DNA of 7,492 nt, from NCBI GenBank assembly GCA_030641945.1, contig DAOWLL010000068.1, positions 1 to 7,492 on the forward strand. Reading direction: 5' to 3'. The stretch is from Gammaproteobacteria bacterium. Lineage in GTDB: Bacteria; Pseudomonadota; Gammaproteobacteria; SZUA-229. Below are positions 1-7,492 of the stretch, one piece after another. Both the position numbers and the translations under genes were made by a program. The first letter of the stretch is position 1. Each line of letters opens with the position of its first letter. The notes beneath the pieces were generated by a model, which was given only the letters and a program-made list of their open reading frames with translations, was not told the DNA's origin and did no database searches.

Positions 1-837
1 AAGTTCAGCCTTATGTTGAGCAATACTGTTTATCAAAGTCGATTCATCATTTTCGATTTTGCTATCGATAATTTCTTTTAGCAGTTTGTCATGCAGTTCC
101 TTGTCAAATACCAGTCGTGCGTATTTCTCTGCAAATAATAATTTTGCCATCAGATTGGAACCATTCGATACTTCTATGGCTTTCTCGAAGTTCTTTTTGG
201 CAAGTTCCGGTTTACCGCCCATCGCTGGCGGTAAAAATGACTGCATCACGGCCATGTATAAATACGCGTCGCCATTGTTAATTGCCGGATCAAGTTCAAG
301 AACACGTTGAATGATGGCTTTTATCCGGGGCAATTCTGCGACTGCATTCCAGTCTGCACTGTTGGCCTGAAGCCAGCCTGCCCATGCGCTTCCCAGGGCG
401 AACAGAACTTGTACGTCTTCTTTTTTGAACTGTTTTAGTGATTGTTCAAACTCGTAATATGACAGCTCGCGAATATTGCAGGCATCTGGTTTATATATGC
501 AAAATGCGTGATGTGCATAATCGAATGAGGTTGTCGACAAACGTTTCTGCCTGGCTCTGTCTTCTACAAAAACCGATGCATAGGCACCATAGAGTTTCGA
601 AGCTGATATCAATAATTCAACATTATCCGGGTCACCCTTGACCATACTGCTAACCAGTATCAAATAAGCCGGCACTGCCTGTTTCACCGTCTCGGGGTCG
701 TTCTGCTCCAGCATGGTCGCTGACAGATCTTCAGCGAATTCTTTCTTGGCATTCGATACCAGTTGGCCACAGCCTGACATAGTCAGCAATGTGAAAATAG
801 CAATGAAGCTGTACAGCTTAGTGTGTAATCTCGGCAT
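1..837 (-). CDS. TatT-like TRAP-transporter-associated lipoprotein (3' end cut by window)
   Basis: The frame reads open from an ATG at 837 to the window edge, giving 279 residues with no stop, so only a short C-terminal piece should be missing. Residues 1-23 form a lipoprotein signal: basic start (MPRLHTK), hydrophobic core and a relaxed lipobox MSGC with Cys23 as the lipidated residue. The mature part is helical. It carries motifs I associate with the TatT family: NVELLISASKLYGAYASVFV (residues 72-91), a YLYMAV..SFLPPAMGGKPE block (192-211) and a YARLVFDKELHDKLL block (239-253). In that family (Treponema TP0956 is the studied member) the protein is a TPR-like periplasmic lipoprotein that partners a TRAP substrate-binding protein. 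Cargo cannot be told here; DctP/Q/M-type genes would be expected beyond position 1. The start has only a weak Shine-Dalgarno (GGA). A terminator at 951-978 separates it from the gene upstream, so it probably has its own promoter. Family assignment is from recognised motifs, not a search. Confidence 0.85.
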   Translation of the reverse strand, partial: MPRLHTKLYSFIAIFTLLTMSGCGQLVSNAKKEFAEDLSATMLEQNDPETVKQAVPAYLILVSSMVKGDPDNVELLISASKLYGAYASVFVEDRARQKRLSTTSFDYAHHAFCIYKPDACNIRELSYYEFEQSLKQFKKEDVQVLFALGSAWAGWLQANSADWNAVAELPRIKAIIQRVLELDPAINNGDAYLYMAVMQSFLPPAMGGKPELAKKNFEKAIEVSNGSNLMAKLLFAEKYARLVFDKELHDKLLKEIIDSKIENDESTLINSIAQHKAEL

Positions 838-950
838 GTGATCCAGGGAATAGTATTCTTGCTTGTTAACGTTTTGAATGCAGTTCAGGGGTATAAATAT
901 TACAGGCTTTTGACCGGCAAATGCCACTCGAGTTTCGGATTAAATCAACG

Positions 951-978
951 AAAAAAGGGGCCGGATATCCGACCCCTT
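951..978 (-). terminator. Rho-independent terminator after the SPOR lipoprotein gene
   Basis: Read on the minus strand, a GC-rich hairpin has stem AAGGGG-U-CGGAU paired with AUCCG-G-CCCCUU, including one U-G wobble, and runs directly into six U residues. It begins 27 bases after the stop codon at 1006. The plus strand has no matching U-tract, so the signal is directional. It should end transcription of the SPOR gene and separate it from the TatT-like gene. Confidence 0.8.
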
Positions 979-1005
979 CACAATGACAGAATTAGCTGGC
1001 CAGTG

Positions 1006-1554
1006 CTACTGATAGACGACCTTTTGCAGGCCCAGAATTGAACGAACCCAGGGTTTGGTGCCTGTTTTCTGTTCCAGCTCTGCTGCAGCTTGATTTGCAC
1101 TAGCTCGGTCAGGATGTGTGCTCACCAGCACATACATTACTGAACCGTCACGGTCTGTTTTTACTGCCAGCATGTCTTCAAGCCCATTTTCGGCCTGGTA
1201 TTTATCCATGCTGGCCATGTTGCTGCTCGCGAAAATTTGCACCGCATAGCCGGCATCCATTGACATGACCTGCTCTTCCGCTGATAACGGCACGGGCTCA
1301 GGTTCCGGCACAACTACTGCAGCTACCACAGCCACCGGCTCTTCGATCATATACGGTTCCGGCTCAACGACCACAAGTGGTTCTTCAACAACAGCCACAT
1401 CATCAACACTGGCATCAGCCGCCGCATGTTTTTCACTCCAGGGTGATTCATCCGGCCTGGTCCAGGGTGCCGGTTCAGAAGAACATGCTGTCAGCCCGAC
1501 TAATAATATGTTACTGATCAGGATACCCTGAATTTTTGTTATTGTTATTTTCAC
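1006..1554 (-). CDS. SPOR-domain lipoprotein
   Basis: The protein has 182 residues from the GTG at 1554. It has three parts. A lipoprotein signal (MKITITK, then a hydrophobic stretch ending LVGLTAC) puts the lipidated Cys at residue 24; Ser at +2 predicts the outer membrane. A low-complexity periplasmic linker rich in Val, Pro, Glu and Ala (EEPLVVVEPEP, VVVPEPEPVP) spans about residues 45-90. A C-terminal SPOR domain (about 103-177) begins YAVQIFASS and has YVLVST and KPWVRSI near its end. SPOR domains bind denuded peptidoglycan glycans, usually at division sites (family knowledge), so a cell-envelope or septal role is inferred. Start choice: GGAGAGG sits just before the GTG with good spacing, whereas the in-frame ATG at 1566 has only AGG and the ATG at 1596 would put an unusual extension before the signal. 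The gene sits between two terminators and so looks monocistronic. Exact orthology is not recognised. Confidence 0.82.
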   Translation of the reverse strand: MKITITKIQGILISNILLVGLTACSSEPAPWTRPDESPWSEKHAAADASVDDVAVVEEPLVVVEPEPYMIEEPVAVVAAVVVPEPEPVPLSAEEQVMSMDAGYAVQIFASSNMASMDKYQAENGLEDMLAVKTDRDGSVMYVLVSTHPDRASANQAAAELEQKTGTKPWVRSILGLQKVVYQ

Positions 1555-1637
1555 AGTCCTCTCCATCGAATATACCTGACAACTAGTGTAGCCCAAATCA
1601 AAAAAAAACGCAGAAAAAACAACATGCTTCTGGCAAT

Positions 1638-1664
1638 AAAAAAGGAGCCAGTAGCTCCTTTTTT
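1638..1664 (-). terminator. Rho-independent terminator after pnp (symmetric)
   Basis: A stem GGAGC/GCTCC with a five-base loop is flanked by A6 on one side and T6 on the other, so the A and T runs extend the stem to 11 base pairs. It starts 27 bases past the pnp stop and should end the rpsO-pnp transcript. Because it is symmetric it could also stop plus-strand transcription, but no plus-strand gene approaches it. Confidence 0.85.
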
Positions 1665-1690
1665 ATATTAAAGCGTGTCAGCAGAATTAA

Positions 1691-3805
1691 TCAGGCAACT
1701 GCTTCCTCTATTGCTTTCATGCTGAGACGTATACGACCCTGACGATCGATCTCCAGTACTTTGACCTTGACCACATCGCCTTCAGCAAGTTTGTCGGTGA
1801 CTTTTTCAACACGCTCTTCACAGATCTGTGAAATATGAACCAGCCCATCCTTGCCAGGAAGTATTTCAACGAAAGCACCAAAATCCATGATCTTCTTGAC
1901 CGTACCATCATAGACAGCACCGACTTCAGCGTCGGATGTGATCTGTTCAATGCGGCTTTTCGCATCTTCAGCAGCCGCCAGGTCACTGGATGCAATTTTC
2001 ACATTGCCTTCATCATCGATGTCGATCATGGCACCGGTTTCTTCTGTCAGTGCACGAATCACCGCACCGCCCTTGCCAATGACATCACGAATCTTGTCGG
2101 GGTGAATCTTCAGTGTCAGATAACGCGGCGCATACTGTGACATTTCTTCACGGGTTTCAGATAAGACCTTGTTCATTTCGCCCAGAATATACAGGCGGCC
2201 TTCTTTTGCCTGTGCCAGTGCCTGTTCCATGATTTCACGGGTAATACCTTCAATCTTGATATCCATTTGTAATGCACAGATACCGTCTGCTGTACCTGCC
2301 ACCTTGAAGTCCATATCACCCAGGTGATCTTCATCACCGAGTATGTCTGTCAGTACAGCGAAATCATCACCTTCCTTGATCAGACCCATGGCAATACCGG
2401 CAACTGGCGCCTTGATGGGCACACCAGCATCCATTAATGACAAACTGGTACCACAGACTGAGGCCATGGAACTAGATCCATTCGATTCTGTGATTTCAGA
2501 CACCACGCGAATGGTATAAGGAAACTCTTCTTCTGTTGGCATGACACCCAGTACGCCGCGTTTTGCCAGGCGGCCATGGCCAATCTCGCGGCGCTTGGGG
2601 CTGCCGACCATACCGGTCTCGCCTACACAGTAAGGCGGAAAATTGTAGTGCAGCATGAACGCTTCACGATAAGTACCGCCCAGTGCATCTATGATCTGTG
2701 CATCACGTGCTGTACCGAGCGTGGTCACAACCAGGGCCTGTGTCTCACCGCGAGTGAACAGGGCTGAACCGTGGGTACGCGGCAGCACACCCGTGCGCAC
2801 CGTGATCTGGCGCACATCACTGGTAGTACGGCCATCGATGCGCTTTTCACCGGCGATAATACGGCCACGCACGATTTTCTTTTCGAGTTTGCCAAAGGCA
2901 TCCTGTACGGCGGCTGCATCCCAGCCCCCTGCATCATCAGAGGCGCCTTCGCCGCCTGCCAGTGCTTCCCCGGCAGCGTTGCGTGCGTCCTTGACAGCGT
3001 CCTGACGCAGCATCTTGTCAGCTACCTGGTAGGCCGAAGTCAGTGCATCAGTTGATGTCGCAGCCACTTTTTCAGCCAGGGCTTGATCGGCTTCGGGCGC
3101 TGTCCAGTCCCAGGAAGGCGTAGCGACTTCAGCGGCAAGTTCTTTGATTGCGGTAATCGCAACCTGCATCTGCTCATGACCGAACAAAACGGCACCGAGC
3201 ATAACGTCTTCAGGCAGCATCCTGGCTTCTGACTCAACCATCAGAACTGCGTGTTCTGTACCCGCAACAACCAGGTCAAGATCTGACGTCTCACGCGCAG
3301 ACCTGGATGGGTTAAGCAAGTATTCGCCATCGATATAGCCAACGCGCGCTGCGCCCAGTGGGCCGCTAAACGGCATACCGGAGATGGCCAAAGCGGCCGA
3401 CGCACCAATGATGGCTGGAATTTCAGGATCGATTTCGTCACACACGGAGGCAACAGTGGCGACGATCTGGGTATCATTTTTGAATCCCTTGGGAAACAGC
3501 GGACGAATTGGACGGTCAATCAATCGGCAGATCAGCGTTTCGGCTTCACTTGGACGACCTTCACGACGGAAGAAACCACCCGGGATCCTGCCAGCAGCGT
3601 AAGTACGCTCCTGGTAATTCACTGTCATCGGGAAGAAATCCTTGCCAGGATCCGCTTCCTTGCGCGCAACGGCAGTTACAAATACAACGGTATCTGCAAC
3701 GCTTACCATTACTGCACCAGATGCCTGGCGTGCGACCTCACCTGTTTCCAGAGTTACTGTGTGGTCGCCGTACTGAAATGTTTTCTTAATTGCTGTTGGT
3801 GTCAC
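1691..3805 (-). CDS. pnp: Polyribonucleotide nucleotidyltransferase (PNPase)
   Basis: A 704-residue phosphorolytic 3'-to-5' exoribonuclease, close to the 711 residues of the E. coli enzyme. In other bacteria it forms a trimeric ring and joins the RNase E degradosome. Order of domains: first RNase PH fold (about 12-145) with the FFRREGRP loop (78-85); alpha-helical linker domain (about 240-320); second RNase PH fold (about 325-460) with GSSSM (443-447) for phosphate binding; the GDEDHLGD stretch with Asp491 and Asp497 matching the catalytic acidic residues of E. coli (486 and 492); KH domain with IGKGG (576-580); S1 domain (about 627-697). No acidic extension follows S1. The linker contains a Gly/Ala/Asp-rich insert (282-294). 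The start is GTG at 3805: it gives the family's usual N-terminus ([17 protein letters not shown]) and is preceded by a weak GGGAA. The gene is 51 bp after rpsO with no terminator between, so co-transcription is likely. Confidence 0.98.
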   Translation of the reverse strand: MTPTAIKKTFQYGDHTVTLETGEVARQASGAVMVSVADTVVFVTAVARKEADPGKDFFPMTVNYQERTYAAGRIPGGFFRREGRPSEAETLICRLIDRPIRPLFPKGFKNDTQIVATVASVCDEIDPEIPAIIGASAALAISGMPFSGPLGAARVGYIDGEYLLNPSRSARETSDLDLVVAGTEHAVLMVESEARMLPEDVMLGAVLFGHEQMQVAITAIKELAAEVATPSWDWTAPEADQALAEKVAATSTDALTSAYQVADKMLRQDAVKDARNAAGEALAGGEGASDDAGGWDAAAVQDAFGKLEKKIVRGRIIAGEKRIDGRTTSDVRQITVRTGVLPRTHGSALFTRGETQALVVTTLGTARDAQIIDALGGTYREAFMLHYNFPPYCVGETGMVGSPKRREIGHGRLAKRGVLGVMPTEEEFPYTIRVVSEITESNGSSSMASVCGTSLSLMDAGVPIKAPVAGIAMGLIKEGDDFAVLTDILGDEDHLGDMDFKVAGTADGICALQMDIKIEGITREIMEQALAQAKEGRLYILGEMNKVLSETREEMSQYAPRYLTLKIHPDKIRDVIGKGGAVIRALTEETGAMIDIDDEGNVKIASSDLAAAEDAKSRIEQITSDAEVGAVYDGTVKKIMDFGAFVEILPGKDGLVHISQICEERVEKVTDKLAEGDVVKVKVLEIDRQGRIRLSMKAIEEAVA

Positions 3806-3856
3806 GATACTGTTTCCCGATACCTGATCTTTAGTTTGCCTGAATTGTTTAAATAA

Positions 3857-4126
3857 TTACCGACGCAAGCCAAGGCTTGAGATCAGGTCTTTATAGCGAT
3901 CCTGGCTCTTGCCCTTGAGATAATCCAGCAACTTTCGGCGCTGGTTTACCATGCGTAATAATCCACGACGTGAATGGTGGTCGTGTTTGTGTGTTTGAAA
4001 ATGATCTGTCAGCTGGGTAATTCTTGTTGTCAGCAGTGCAACCTGCACTTCCGGTGAACCTGTATCTCCTTGTTCACGCTGATATTTTTCAACAATTTCA
4101 GCTTTATTTGTGGTCGTTAACGACAT
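3857..4126 (-). CDS. rpsO: 30S ribosomal protein S15
   Basis: S15 binds the central domain of 16S rRNA early in 30S assembly and contributes to an intersubunit bridge. The 89-residue product from the ATG at 4126 has exactly the usual family length and is preceded by GGAG six bases upstream; the open frame continues ten codons further to 4156, but that extension has no family support. Conserved S15 blocks are visible: [17 protein letters not shown] (25-41), the [12 protein letters not shown] rRNA-binding segment (about 50-61), and RRKLLDYLK (about 68-76), with the C-terminal LGLRR. A likely promoter lies in the gap after truB, so expression may be partly independent of the infB transcript. In E. 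coli S15 represses its own translation through a leader pseudoknot; I see no clear equivalent in the short leader here. Confidence 0.98.
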   Translation of the reverse strand: MSLTTTNKAEIVEKYQREQGDTGSPEVQVALLTTRITQLTDHFQTHKHDHHSRRGLLRMVNQRRKLLDYLKGKSQDRYKDLISSLGLRR

Positions 4127-4168
4127 GCTGTCTCCGAAATCTGTACATACACTCAAAAAAGGGGTGCG

Positions 4169-4196
4169 ATTTTATCACGTAATTGCAGGGGCGCAA
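4169..4196 (-). promoter_or_regulatory. Candidate sigma-70 promoter for rpsO
   Basis: On the minus strand TTGCGC (4196-4191) and TAAAAT (4174-4169) are spaced by 16 bases, the -10 matching consensus at five of six positions and the -35 at three. A strongly A/T-rich run (about 4197-4216) lies directly upstream and could act as an UP element. A transcript would begin near 4162 with a leader of about 35 bases before the rpsO Shine-Dalgarno and start. E. coli also has an rpsO promoter in this gap (known). No experimental support here. Confidence 0.5.
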
Positions 4197-4216
4197 AAGC
4201 AAATTTTTTTATTTTT

Positions 4217-5143
4217 TCAGGCACTTGCCTGAATCATCCTGCGTGGCGCCACCCTGCCATCATCCTGTATTTCACCCACGCCCAGGAATTGCGCTTTATC
4301 GTATATGCGCACCCAGCCTTCAGTCGGTGCATGCGGCACCTGGATAGCTTGTCCCTGTCTCATATAAAAGGCCGCATCGGGGTCCAGATGCACATCTGGC
4401 CAGTGCGCAATAGCGCTGTCGATTGGCAGCAGATAGCCATCAAGGGCGTCAAATCCTTCCGCCTCTGTGGAATTGGCAGCTGCCCTGAGCTCATCAATTG
4501 TTACCATGTCACCCACAAATGGCCCGACACTCAAGCGGCGCAACTGAACAACATGCGCACCGCAACCCAGTGCTTCACCCAGGTCTTCAACCAGGGTGCG
4601 GACGTAGGTGCCTTTCGAGCAGGCAACCTCAAGCTCAAGCATGCCTTGATCAAAAGAAAGCAACAGCAGCTGGTAAATCTGTACTGTTCGTGGCTTGCGC
4701 TCAACCTCAATGCCTTCACGGGCAAGCGCGTACAACCTTTGCCCCTGGTGCTTGACTGCTGAATACATTGGGGGCACTTGCGAAATGGTACCGCTGAAGT
4801 CCGGCACCAGCTTTTCGATCTGGCTCATGGTGATTTGCGAATGATCCCTGGTTTGCACAAGGTCGCCATCAGCATCAGCCGTGGTTGTGGTTATCCCGAG
4901 GCGGCAACTGACGCGGTAACGCTTATCAGCATCCAGCAGAAAAGCGGAAATCTTTGTGGCTTCACCCAGGCAAATCGGCAGCATGCCTGTTGCGAGCGGA
5001 TCCAGGCTGCCGGTATGCCCTGCCTTGGCTGCACCAAACAGGTGTTTTATTTCCTGCAATGCCTTATTGGATGTAATACCCGCAGGCTTATCCAGTAGCA
5101 GCACACCGCTAATTGCACGGCCCTTTCTTTTACCCCTGGCCAT
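4217..5143 (-). CDS. truB: tRNA pseudouridine(55) synthase TruB
   Basis: TruB converts U55 of the tRNA T-loop to pseudouridine and also assists tRNA folding. The 308-residue protein has the expected length. The N-terminal motif GVLLLDKPAGITSN (13-26) is followed by the catalytic GHTGSLDPLATG, with nucleophile Asp48 at the same number as in E. coli. Further active-site residues visible are Tyr76 (KRYRV) and Arg182 in SKGTYVRTL. The C-terminal part (about 250-305, GQAIQV ... FLGVGEI ... RMI) is the PUA-like RNA-binding domain. The ATG at 5143 overlaps the rbfA stop by one base (TAATG). It lacks a well-placed Shine-Dalgarno (a GAGAG lies about ten bases upstream), so translational coupling to rbfA is likely. 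The stop is followed by an A-rich tract and the rpsO promoter candidate, with no terminator. Confidence 0.98.
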   Translation of the reverse strand: MARGKRKGRAISGVLLLDKPAGITSNKALQEIKHLFGAAKAGHTGSLDPLATGMLPICLGEATKISAFLLDADKRYRVSCRLGITTTTADADGDLVQTRDHSQITMSQIEKLVPDFSGTISQVPPMYSAVKHQGQRLYALAREGIEVERKPRTVQIYQLLLLSFDQGMLELEVACSKGTYVRTLVEDLGEALGCGAHVVQLRRLSVGPFVGDMVTIDELRAAANSTEAEGFDALDGYLLPIDSAIAHWPDVHLDPDAAFYMRQGQAIQVPHAPTEGWVRIYDKAQFLGVGEIQDDGRVAPRRMIQASA

Positions 5144-5526
5144 TATGAAGAACTCTCATTATCATCATGATGCTGCCTGTCAGACTTGATAGCTTTACTT
5201 ATCAGCGCCTCCATGGCTTCTCCGCGCTCAACACTGTCGTCATTAATAAACTTCAAAACAGGAACCGTGCGCGCACGAATACGCGAGGCAATCTGGCTGC
5301 GAATAAAACCGGTGGCATGATTGAGCGTTTCGAGAGTACCCTCACGCAAGGCTTCATCCAGCACAGTACAGTACACAACTGCGTGACTTAAATCACGGCT
5401 GAGTTTGACAGCGGTAAAGGAACAAAGGCCCATACGCGGGTCCTTGAGTTCATCGCGAACAATTTCAGCCAGTTCACGGCGAATCTGTTCCGCCATACGC
5501 TGGCTGCGGGAGAATTCTCTAGGCAT
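5143..5526 (-). CDS. rbfA: 30S ribosome-binding factor A
   Basis: RbfA binds immature 30S subunits near the 5' end of 16S rRNA, aids late maturation and is important in cold adaptation (family knowledge). The 127-residue product spans the type-II KH fold. It begins REFSRSQRMAEQIRREL and DELKDPRMG (27-35), continues through KLSRDLSHAVVYCTVL, and ends with RSQIASRIRARTVPVLKF and DDSVERGEAM; a short His/Asp/Ser-rich hydrophilic tail closes it. The start at 5526 gives the family's N-terminus; the next ATG, ten codons in, would remove conserved residues. Directly upstream of the start the sequence is A/T-only for about a dozen bases, with no recognisable Shine-Dalgarno. The gap to infB is 167 bp and is mostly a palindromic repeat, which is longer than I would expect within this cluster. 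The stop shares one base with the truB start. Confidence 0.96.
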   Translation of the reverse strand: MPREFSRSQRMAEQIRRELAEIVRDELKDPRMGLCSFTAVKLSRDLSHAVVYCTVLDEALREGTLETLNHATGFIRSQIASRIRARTVPVLKFINDDSVERGEAMEALISKAIKSDRQHHDDNESSS

Positions 5527-5574
5527 ATAATATAAAACTAATAGAACTGCTTCAGTGCTACATATTGCTTAAGA

Positions 5575-5688
5575 AATGAGCCCAGTGCGCTCATGCAAGG
5601 CAAAAATTTTTGAGAAAGCGGAGTGTACACGCCAGTACATGAGCATTTCGAAAAAATTTTAACGCAGCATGAGCGTGCTGGGCTCATT
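5575..5688. repeat. 114-bp imperfect palindrome between infB and rbfA
   Basis: Two ends form a 22-base inverted repeat with 20 matches: AATGAGCCCAGTGCGCTCATGC at 5575-5596 and its near reverse complement at 5667-5688. Symmetry about position 5631.5 continues inside without net gaps. It includes a nine-pair A/T helix (5603-5611 with 5652-5660), a GAAA/TTTC helix (5614-5617 with 5646-5649) and a TGTAC/GTACA helix (5624-5628 with 5635-5639) closed by a six-base loop. The right end stops 5 bases short of the infB stop codon. There is no U-tract after the hairpin, so it is not a standard terminator. Its architecture resembles small palindromic intergenic repeats (MITE or REP-pair type); that class is inference. 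No clear target-site duplication is visible. Confidence 0.85.
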
Positions 5689-5693
5689 CCCTT

Positions 5694-7492
5694 CTATAAA
5701 GTGCGTTCTTGCTGGACGCGTTCGAAAACTTCTATCTGATCACCAACCTTGACATCGTTATAGTTCTTCACCGCAATACCGCACTCGGTACCACTCTTGA
5801 CTTCCTGTACGTCATCCTTGAATCGTCTTAGCGACTCCAGCTCTCCTTCATATATAACAACGTTGTCACGCAATACACGGATCGGTTGATTGCGTTTGAC
5901 GACACCTTCAGTCACGATTGAACCGGCAACAGCACCAAGCTGTTGCGACCTGAATACATCTTTGACTTCTGCCATACCAACAATCTGTTCACGGAATTGC
6001 GGCGCCAGCATGCCTACCAGTGCATTCTTAACTTCATCGATGAGCTCATAGATGATGCTGTAGTAATTCAGATCAACGCCACGCTCCGAAGCCGCACGCC
6101 GTGCAGATGCATCAGCACGAACATTAAATCCAATCACAATTGCATTGGATGCAGATGCGAGACTTATATCGGTTTCGTTGATACCGCCAACACCTGAGCC
6201 GACGATATTCACCTTCACTTCTTCGTTATCAGCAACCAGCTTGACCAGGGCATCACGGATCGCTTCAAGCGTGCCCTGCACATCCGCTTTAAGCAGCACA
6301 TTTAATGTACTCACTGCACCGGACTTCATTTGATCGAACAACGAATCCAGCTTGGCCTGTTGCTGGCTGGCAAGACGTTTATCACGCTTCTTGTTGCGGC
6401 GGTCCTGGGCAACATCGCGTGCTGCGCGATCATCTTCCACTACCAGCACTTCATCACCCGCATTTGGCGTACCCGAAAGGCCAATGACTGCAACCGGAAT
6501 CGAAGGCCCGACTTTCTCAGCAGGTTTGCCGTTTTCATCAAACATTGCACGCACGCGGCCAAACTCTTCACCAGCCAGCATGATATCGCCTTTTTTCAGT
6601 GTTCCTTCCTGAACCAGTACAGTCGTTGTTACACCGCGCCCCTTGTCCAGTGAAGATTCAAGCACCACACCCCTGGCCACACCTTCTGTTGCAGCCTTCA
6701 ATTCCAACAGTTCAGCCTGCAACAGAATTGCATCCAGCAATGCATCGATACCCTGACCGCTGATGGCGGAAACATTTACAAACATGTTTTCACCACCCCA
6801 TTCTTCAGGGATAACCTCATGATTACCCAGATCTGTTTTAACACGATCCGGATCTGCATCCTCTTTATCTATCTTGTTAACTGCAACAATGATCGGCACA
6901 CCCGCAGCCTTCGAATGCTGAATTGCCTCAATGGTCTGTGGCATAACACCATCGTCTGCGGCAACAACCAGAATTACAATGTCTGTTGCCATGGCGCCGC
7001 GTTCACGCATACTGGTAAATGCAGCGTGGCCCGGTGTATCGACAAAGGTAATTACACCCTTGTCAGTGTCAACATGATAGGCACCGATATGCTGGGTAAT
7101 ACCGCCAGCTTCACCTGATGTAATTTTCGAACGACGAATGTAGTCCAGTAGTGATGTTTTACCGTGGTCAACATGACCCATAATGGTGACAACTGGAGGC
7201 CGTGACTTTTTCTCGTGCGCTTCTTCATCTCTTGAAAGTAAAGACTTCTCAAGATCATCTTCACCCACAGTGACAGGATTGTGACCCAGTTCTTCAACAA
7301 CCAGGGCAGCCGTATCCTGGTCAATCACCTGGTTGATGGTTGCCATTACACCCATCTTCATCAATTCCTTGATGAGCTCTGCTGCCTTCATGGTCATACG
7401 CCTGGCAAGTTCATCAACCGTGATCGTATCCGGGATGGTGACATCATGGACAATGGGCGCAAGCGGCCTTTCAAAACCATGTTTTGCTTCAG
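5694..7492 (-). CDS. infB: Translation initiation factor IF-2 (5' end cut by window)
   Basis: IF-2 is the GTPase that brings fMet-tRNA to the 30S subunit and promotes 50S joining. About 599 C-terminal residues are visible. The frame stays open past the first ATG at 7397 to the window edge, and that upstream part (HGFERP, then [14 protein letters not shown]) is typical IF-2, so 7397 is internal and the true start lies outside. In order, with residues counted from the first complete codon: the IF2_N-type helical segment (about 20-55); the G domain with G1 GHVDHGKT (105-112), G2 [11 protein letters not shown]3 DTPGH, G4 NKID (205-208) and G5 SAIS (about 241); and then the beta-barrel and fMet-tRNA-binding domains to the TAG stop at 5694. 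The variable N-terminal region is not in the window. In this conserved cluster nusA would be expected upstream. Confidence 0.98.
   Translation of the reverse strand, partial: EAKHGFERPLAPIVHDVTIPDTITVDELARRMTMKAAELIKELMKMGVMATINQVIDQDTAALVVEELGHNPVTVGEDDLEKSLLSRDEEAHEKKSRPPVVTIMGHVDHGKTSLLDYIRRSKITSGEAGGITQHIGAYHVDTDKGVITFVDTPGHAAFTSMRERGAMATDIVILVVAADDGVMPQTIEAIQHSKAAGVPIIVAVNKIDKEDADPDRVKTDLGNHEVIPEEWGGENMFVNVSAISGQGIDALLDAILLQAELLELKAATEGVARGVVLESSLDKGRGVTTTVLVQEGTLKKGDIMLAGEEFGRVRAMFDENGKPAEKVGPSIPVAVIGLSGTPNAGDEVLVVEDDRAARDVAQDRRNKKRDKRLASQQQAKLDSLFDQMKSGAVSTLNVLLKADVQGTLEAIRDALVKLVADNEEVKVNIVGSGVGGINETDISLASASNAIVIGFNVRADASARRAASERGVDLNYYSIIYELIDEVKNALVGMLAPQFREQIVGMAEVKDVFRSQQLGAVAGSIVTEGVVKRNQPIRVLRDNVVIYEGELESLRRFKDDVQEVKSGTECGIAVKNYNDVKVGDQIEVFERVQQERTL

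Noticed and set aside
59..310. Plus-strand open frame of 83 codons
   Set aside because: It is antisense to the TatT-like gene, which has a clear signal peptide and family motifs in the opposite strand.
850..878. Possible promoter for the TatT-like gene (TTCAAA, 17 bases, TACTAT)
   Set aside because: It would start the transcript only a few bases before the ATG and leave no ribosome-binding site. The A/T-rich gap offers several equally weak matches.
1265..1531. Plus-strand open frame encoding a Thr/Ser/Gly-rich low-complexity protein
   Set aside because: It lies wholly opposite the SPOR lipoprotein gene and its composition simply mirrors the Val/Pro/Glu-rich linker codons. It has no ribosome-binding site or recognisable domain.
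1585..1613. Possible promoter for the SPOR gene (TACACT with CTGCGT at 17-base spacing)
   Set aside because: The -35 matches consensus at only two positions and lies next to homopolymer T-runs that produce chance matches. A promoter is expected somewhere in this gap, but I cannot place it.
4127..4156. Ten-codon N-terminal extension of S15 from an upstream start
   Set aside because: It exceeds the usual 89-residue length, is not conserved in S15, and a good Shine-Dalgarno precedes the ATG at 4126 instead.
5575..5688. Palindrome read as a Rho-independent terminator of infB
   Set aside because: Neither strand has a U-tract directly after the stem, and rbfA and truB downstream have no strong promoter of their own that I can see.
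7395..7397. ATG at 7397 as the infB start
   Set aside because: The frame stays open upstream to the window edge with typical IF-2 sequence, so this Met is internal.

Overview
All genes in this window lie on the minus strand, so the order of expression runs from high to low coordinates. The core is the conserved bacterial translation and RNA-decay cluster infB - rbfA - truB - rpsO - pnp. That order, together with the close match of each protein to its Gammaproteobacteria-type family, points to a gammaproteobacterium of moderate GC content. The sequence alone does not let me name a genus. A TatT-type lipoprotein hints at a lineage with TRAP solute transporters (inference).

Layout in transcription order. 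The window opens inside infB (7492-5694, N-terminus missing). A 167-bp gap follows, almost filled by a 114-bp imperfect palindrome (5575-5688). Then come rbfA (5526-5143) and truB (5143-4217), whose stop and start share one base (TAATG). A 97-bp gap holds a plausible rpsO promoter, followed by rpsO (4126-3857, start trimmed to give the usual 89 residues). After 51 bp comes pnp (3805-1691, GTG start), closed by a strong hairpin terminator (1638-1664). Two lipoprotein genes follow: a SPOR-domain lipoprotein (about 1554-1006) with its own terminator (951-978), and a TatT-like helical-repeat lipoprotein (837-1) cut by the window edge.

Functionally, IF2, RbfA, TruB and S15 act in initiation, 30S maturation, tRNA U55 modification and 30S assembly, and PNPase degrades RNA. 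The two downstream lipoproteins belong to the envelope: one probably binds peptidoglycan, the other probably serves a TRAP transporter whose remaining genes would lie beyond position 1.

Most of the window is ordinary core genome. The main item that the genes do not explain is the long palindrome between infB and rbfA, which looks like a small inserted palindromic repeat. No gene-free stretch exceeds 300 bases.
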